The notes below the pieces were generated by a model. It had not been told where the DNA came from. It saw nothing but the letters and a program-made list of their open reading frames with translations, and searched no databases. From Aldehydirespirator sp965219165 (lineage in GTDB: Bacteria; Actinomycetota; Acidimicrobiia; Acidimicrobiales; Aldehydirespiratoraceae): a stretch of 64,000 nucleotides of DNA. Positions 60,490 through 64,000 of this stretch are shown here, one piece after another. Location of the stretch: assembly GCA_965219165.1 (NCBI GenBank), contig CBDCMW010000002.1, positions 806,001 through 870,000 of the forward strand, given 5' to 3'. The position numbers and the translations under genes were made by a program. Within the stretch, counting starts at the first letter, position 1, and each line of letters begins with the position of its first letter.

Positions 60490-62109
60490 ATGACCCACCG
60501 CCGGGCCGCCGGGCCGCCATCGCGCCATGAATGCGACATCGAGGACTTCATCGCGCTGGTCGAGCAGCCCACCGACCCGGCCGACTACCCGCTGGCCGTG
60601 CGGATCACCCAGGGCGTCCCCACCTACGACGCGGCACCGCTGGCCCACGGCCCCGCCGGCGACGCCGGGCACCGGACCGCCCTGCGGGCCGAGCTCAGCG
60701 CCGCCCTCGTCGACGGCCCCGGCATCGTCCTGCTCGAGGGGGCTGTGCCCCCCGCGGCTGTCGACCGGGCGTCGGAGGTGTTCTGGGACATGATCGCGGC
60801 CCAGCGCGCCCAGGGCGGCCCCGCCGGCGATCACTTCGCCAAGCCGGGCGCCAACGACCGGGTGTGGAACTCGCTGGAGAAGCTGGCCGTGGCCGATCCC
60901 GACGCCTTCATCGACTACCACCGCTCCGACGCGGTCGCGGTGGCCTGCGAGGCCTGGCTCGGCCCCCGCTACCAGTTGACCGAGCAGGTGAACGTGGTCA
61001 ACCCCGGCGGGCAGGCCCAGCAACCCCATCGCGACTACCACATGGGCTTCCTCACCGACGACGAGGCCGAGCAGTTCCCCCTCCACGCCCACCTGCTGTC
61101 GCCGCTGCTCACCCTGCAGGGCGCCATCGCCCACTGCGACATGGGCACCGAGACCGGCCCCACCATGTACCTGCCCCACTCCCACAAGTACGAGTTGGGC
61201 TATCTGGCGTGGCGCCATCCCGAGTTCATCGCGCACTTCGCCCGGCACCGGGTGCAACTGCCGCTGCGCTCCGGCGACGCGGTGTTCTTCAGTCCGGCCA
61301 TGTTCCACGCCGCCGGTCACAACCGCACCCGCGACGTGCACCGCATCGCCAACCTGCTGCAGATCTCCTCCGCCTTCGGCCGGGCCACCGAGTCCGTGGA
61401 CCGGGCTCGCATGGTCAATGCCGTGTACCCGTCGCTGAGGGCCCGGCTGGCCTCCGGTCTGGACCGGGCCGCGGCCGCCAACGTGGTGGCCGCCTGCGCC
61501 GAGGGCTACGCCTTCCCCACCAACCTCGACCGGGACCAGCCGGTGGACGGGCTCGCTCCGCCGTCGCAGGCCGACCTGATGAACCGGGCTCTCGACGAGG
61601 ACTGGACCCCCGGGGGCCTGCGGGAGGAGCTGCGCCGGCACGCCGGGCGCCACCGCAGCGCGGTGGGGGAGGGGCTGGGCTCGGCCGATCCTCCGGTCAC
61701 TGTGGACCAGCTGCTGGCGGAGGCCCGTGGCGGTCTTCGGCGGTTCACTCCGGCAGAGCTTGCCGCGGCCATGGCGCCCGGCCCCGAGCCCGGCCAGGAC
61801 GGTCCTCCGCTGGTTATCGACATCCGGGACCGCGACGATCGTGAGCGCACCGGCATGATCCCCGGCTCGATCAGCATCCCGCTGCTGGTCCTGGAGTGGC
61901 GTTGCGATCCCATCTCGGGCCACTCGCACCCCGCGGTGCAGTCGCTGGACCAGCCGGTGGTGACGGTGTGCAACGAGGGTTACACCTCGAGCTTCGCCGC
62001 CGCGTCCCTTCGTCGCCTGGGCTTCTCCCGAGCGGCCGATCTGGAGGGCGGCGTCGAGGGCTGGGCCGCAGCCGGTCTGTCCCTGACCGAACCCCCGCCC
62101 CCGGAATAG
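60490..62109 (+). CDS. PhyH-type Fe(II)/2-oxoglutarate dioxygenase fused to a rhodanese domain
   Basis: 539 residues. About 60-330 is a phytanoyl-CoA-dioxygenase-like domain with the iron-binding HxD in QQPHRDYHMGF, substrate-side GPTMYLPHSHKYELGY and the distal region FHAAGHNRTRDVHRIANLL, supplying His and Arg. About 405-535 is a rhodanese domain: PPLVIDIRDRDDRERTGMIP, GSISIPLLVLEW, active-site VCNEGYTSSFAAASLRRLG with the persulfide-forming Cys. The two are joined by a helical linker (DEDWTPGGLREELRRHAGRH). The combination is uncommon; a link of sulfur transfer to hydroxylation is inference. ATG 60490 follows GGAGG by only 3 nt; ATG 60529 is an alternative. Confidence 0.82.
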   Translation: MTHRRAAGPPSRHECDIEDFIALVEQPTDPADYPLAVRITQGVPTYDAAPLAHGPAGDAGHRTALRAELSAALVDGPGIVLLEGAVPPAAVDRASEVFWDMIAAQRAQGGPAGDHFAKPGANDRVWNSLEKLAVADPDAFIDYHRSDAVAVACEAWLGPRYQLTEQVNVVNPGGQAQQPHRDYHMGFLTDDEAEQFPLHAHLLSPLLTLQGAIAHCDMGTETGPTMYLPHSHKYELGYLAWRHPEFIAHFARHRVQLPLRSGDAVFFSPAMFHAAGHNRTRDVHRIANLLQISSAFGRATESVDRARMVNAVYPSLRARLASGLDRAAAANVVAACAEGYAFPTNLDRDQPVDGLAPPSQADLMNRALDEDWTPGGLREELRRHAGRHRSAVGEGLGSADPPVTVDQLLAEARGGLRRFTPAELAAAMAPGPEPGQDGPPLVIDIRDRDDRERTGMIPGSISIPLLVLEWRCDPISGHSHPAVQSLDQPVVTVCNEGYTSSFAAASLRRLGFSRAADLEGGVEGWAAAGLSLTEPPPPE

Positions 62110-62178
62110 CCCGCACCTAGCCGAACGGCTAACCCGCCGGCCGGCCCCGCCGTGCTCTGTTCGCGCCTGGCTGCCCAT

Positions 62179-62275
62179 ACGGACAGGCAGCGCACACCGA
62201 ACGGGGGATATCGGGTGCGGGCCACCGGCGGACCCTGGACGCAAGACAACACGGACAGGCAGCGCACACCGAACG
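62179..62275. repeat. 25-bp direct repeat in the spacer before the VWA gene
   Basis: ACGGACAGGCAGCGCACACC followed by GAACGG occurs at about 62178 and 62250, 72 bp apart. A fragment (CCGAACGGCTAACCCG) is near 62117. Meaning unknown; could be a regulatory site pair. Confidence 0.65.
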
Positions 62276-62308
62276 GCTGACCCGTGCCGGCCGGGGTAGG
62301 GTCGTGGC

Positions 62309-64000
62309 ATGGCTCTGCGCAAGCGCTGGCGCCACCGTGCGCGGGTGCAGCCCGAGCCGGCCCACTCCGCCTACTCGCGCTGGGACGGCACCCAGACCGG
62401 CTTCGACCTCGACGCCGACCACATCTTCGACGAGCTCGCCGACGATCTGCTCTACCACGGCGACCTCGCCAGCGCCCTGCGCCGCCTCATGGCCGAAGGC
62501 TTCCACGACCGCACGGGACGCAGGATCCAAGGCCTCCGCGACATGCTCGAACGCCTCAGGGAGCGGCGCCGCGAGCTGCTGGACTCCCACGATCTCGGCG
62601 GGGTCTACGACGACATCGCGGAGGATCTGCGCGACGTGGTCCGCACCGAGCGCCGGGCGCTCTCCGACCTCGACGCGGCCGCAGCCCGAGCGCGAGCCGA
62701 GGGTGACGAGCGCCGAGGCGACCTTTCCGCCCAGACCGCGGCCACCAAGAACACCCAACTCGACATGATGCCCCCCGACCTCGCCGGCCAGTTCAAGGCC
62801 CTCGACAATTACGACTTCGAGAGCGACGAAGCCCGCCAGCAGTTCGCCGAGTTGGCCGAGCGACTCCGCGAGCAGCTCATGCAGCAGTTCCTGGATCGCG
62901 TGGCGGGCGCGGTCGGCGACGCCGCCGACGGCCCGGCGTCCGAGGAGATGCGGCGCCTCAAGGACATGCTGGCCGAGCTCAACGCCATGCTGGCCCAGCG
63001 AGCCCGAGGCGAAGAGCCCGACTTCGAGGGGTTCATGCAGCGCTACGGCGACTTCTTCAGTGAGAACCCCAAGACTCTCGACGAGCTGCTGGAGGTGATG
63101 GCCCGCCGCATGGCCGCGGCCCAGGCACTGCTCAACTCGATGACACCGGGCCAGCGCGACCAGCTCCAGCAGCTGTCCGACCAGCTGCTAGCCGACATGG
63201 ACCTCAACTGGCAGGTCAACGAGCTGACTCGCCACCTGCGCAACGAGTTCGGAGACCTGGGCTGGGACCGGCGCTACGACTTCGGCGGCGTCGACCCCCT
63301 CGACTTCAGCCACGCCACCGACATGCTGGCCGAGCTGGGCGACATCGACCAGCTCGAGAACCTGCTGCGGGGCTCGGCCAGCCCCGGCGCCCTGGCCGAG
63401 GCCGACACCGAGGCCGTCCGCAGGCTGCTGGGCGACGACGCGGCCGAGAGCCTCGAGCGCATGGCCGAGGTGGCCCGCATGCTGGAGGAGGCCGGTCTGA
63501 TAGAGAACCGCGAGGGCCGCTTCGACCTCACCCCCCGGGCCGTCCGCAAGATCGGCCAGGGTGCCCTGCGCGACCTGTTCGCCCGGCTGGACGCGGACAA
63601 GCTCGGCCGCCACGCCGTCCACCGGGCCGGCCACGGCCACGAGCGAGAGCCCGACACCAAGCCCTACGAATACGGCGACCCGTTCAACCTGCACATCGGC
63701 CACACCATCCGCAACGCCGTCACCCGCACCGGCGGCGGCGTGCCCGTGCAGCTCCATCCCGACGACTTCGAAGTCGAGCGGACTGAGCAGCAGGTCCGTT
63801 CAGCCACCGTGCTGATGCTGGACCTGTCACTGTCGATGCCGATGCGCAACAACTTCCTGCCGGCCAAGAAGGTGGCCATGGCCCTGCACTCGCTGATCTC
63901 CAGCCAGTACCCCCGCGACTACCTGGGGCTGGTGTCGTTCAGCGAGGTGGCCCGGGAGTTCCGTCCCGAGAAGCTGCCCGAGGTGTCGTGGGACTACGTC
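62309..64000 (+). CDS. VWA-domain protein (partial, runs off the window)
   Basis: At least 564 codons, open at the right edge. The N-terminal ~450 residues are helical and charged (ALRKRWRHRARVQPEPAHSA..., DELADDLLYHGDLASALRRL, RLRERRRELLDSHDLGG). A von Willebrand A domain then begins at about 505 (VLMLDLSLSMPMRNN), giving the MIDAS D-x-S-x-S motif, followed by AKKVAMALHSLISSQYPRDY and GLVSFSEVAREF. This architecture partners MoxR/ChlI-type AAA ATPases; the frameshifted one at 56549-58130 is the obvious candidate, although four other features lie between. Confidence 0.85.
   Translation, partial: MALRKRWRHRARVQPEPAHSAYSRWDGTQTGFDLDADHIFDELADDLLYHGDLASALRRLMAEGFHDRTGRRIQGLRDMLERLRERRRELLDSHDLGGVYDDIAEDLRDVVRTERRALSDLDAAAARARAEGDERRGDLSAQTAATKNTQLDMMPPDLAGQFKALDNYDFESDEARQQFAELAERLREQLMQQFLDRVAGAVGDAADGPASEEMRRLKDMLAELNAMLAQRARGEEPDFEGFMQRYGDFFSENPKTLDELLEVMARRMAAAQALLNSMTPGQRDQLQQLSDQLLADMDLNWQVNELTRHLRNEFGDLGWDRRYDFGGVDPLDFSHATDMLAELGDIDQLENLLRGSASPGALAEADTEAVRRLLGDDAAESLERMAEVARMLEEAGLIENREGRFDLTPRAVRKIGQGALRDLFARLDADKLGRHAVHRAGHGHEREPDTKPYEYGDPFNLHIGHTIRNAVTRTGGGVPVQLHPDDFEVERTEQQVRSATVLMLDLSLSMPMRNNFLPAKKVAMALHSLISSQYPRDYLGLVSFSEVAREFRPEKLPEVSWDYV

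Overview
High-GC DNA from what looks like an actinobacterium. The S-layer homology (SLH) domains of the GCGDGxxFCP...TRAQMAxF type, the DUF222/HNH gene and the B-type sdhCAB operon point to an uncultured member of class Acidimicrobiia, but that placement is inference. I see no rRNA, tRNA or CRISPR array. By eye (not computed), about 43.3-54.0 kb is less GC-rich than the rest and reads like an acquired metabolic island.

Layout. 0-8.5 kb: four secreted SLH surface proteins on both strands, three copies of a shared 3'-UTR/terminator module and one decayed gene end. 9.0-21.8 kb: a P4-type tyrosine integrase followed by a cassette-like array. It contains at least four copies of a membrane-anchored coiled-coil family with 11-residue repeats (family A), a second coiled-coil family with a conserved leader (family B), a PhoD-like phosphatase, a KAP P-loop ATPase, and an SLH protein carrying two glycine-betaine-type binding domains. 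Fragments of these same genes are scattered through the array, and direct repeats of ~0.8 kb flank the phosphatase/ATPase pair. 22-30 kb: pyrE, an ABC exporter, a broken acetyltransferase, an IS256-type remnant, an HNH gene, and a two-gene AAA-ATPase + PD-(D/E)XK-like unit that is a candidate defence system.

30-42 kb: an EamA transporter, a sulfotransferase, a DUF1214 protein, a toxin-antitoxin pair with a frameshifted toxin, a TPR protein, a DUF368 (PopT-like) polyprenyl-phosphate translocase, succinate dehydrogenase (sdhCAB) and a DUF559-type protein. 42.4-54.0 kb: a chimeric adenine deaminase/Rieske relic, then a catabolic cluster. It has a NitT/TauT-type ABC importer (binding protein, ATPase, two permeases), an amidohydrolase, a three-subunit molybdenum hydroxylase, a barbiturase/cyanuric-acid-hydrolase family enzyme and a carboxymuconolactone-decarboxylase-like protein. 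Together they fit oxidative pyrimidine (or related N-heterocycle) use: import, hydroxylation to a barbiturate-like ring, ring opening. 54-64 kb: a frameshifted GH2 gene, a frameshifted MoxR-type AAA gene, a GH1-like protein lacking both catalytic glutamates, a MaoC-like hydratase, a PhyH-rhodanese fusion and the start of a VWA-domain gene, a likely partner of the MoxR gene.

The strongest recurring theme is short tandem repeats (12, 13, 15, 17, 18, 24, 27, 33, 42 and 72 bp). They sit inside enzymes, in spacers and directly at start codons. In two genes (GH2, MoxR) the frameshift lies inside the repeat array, and in two others (popT-like, ABC permease) the repeats form mini-ORFs ending at the next start codon.
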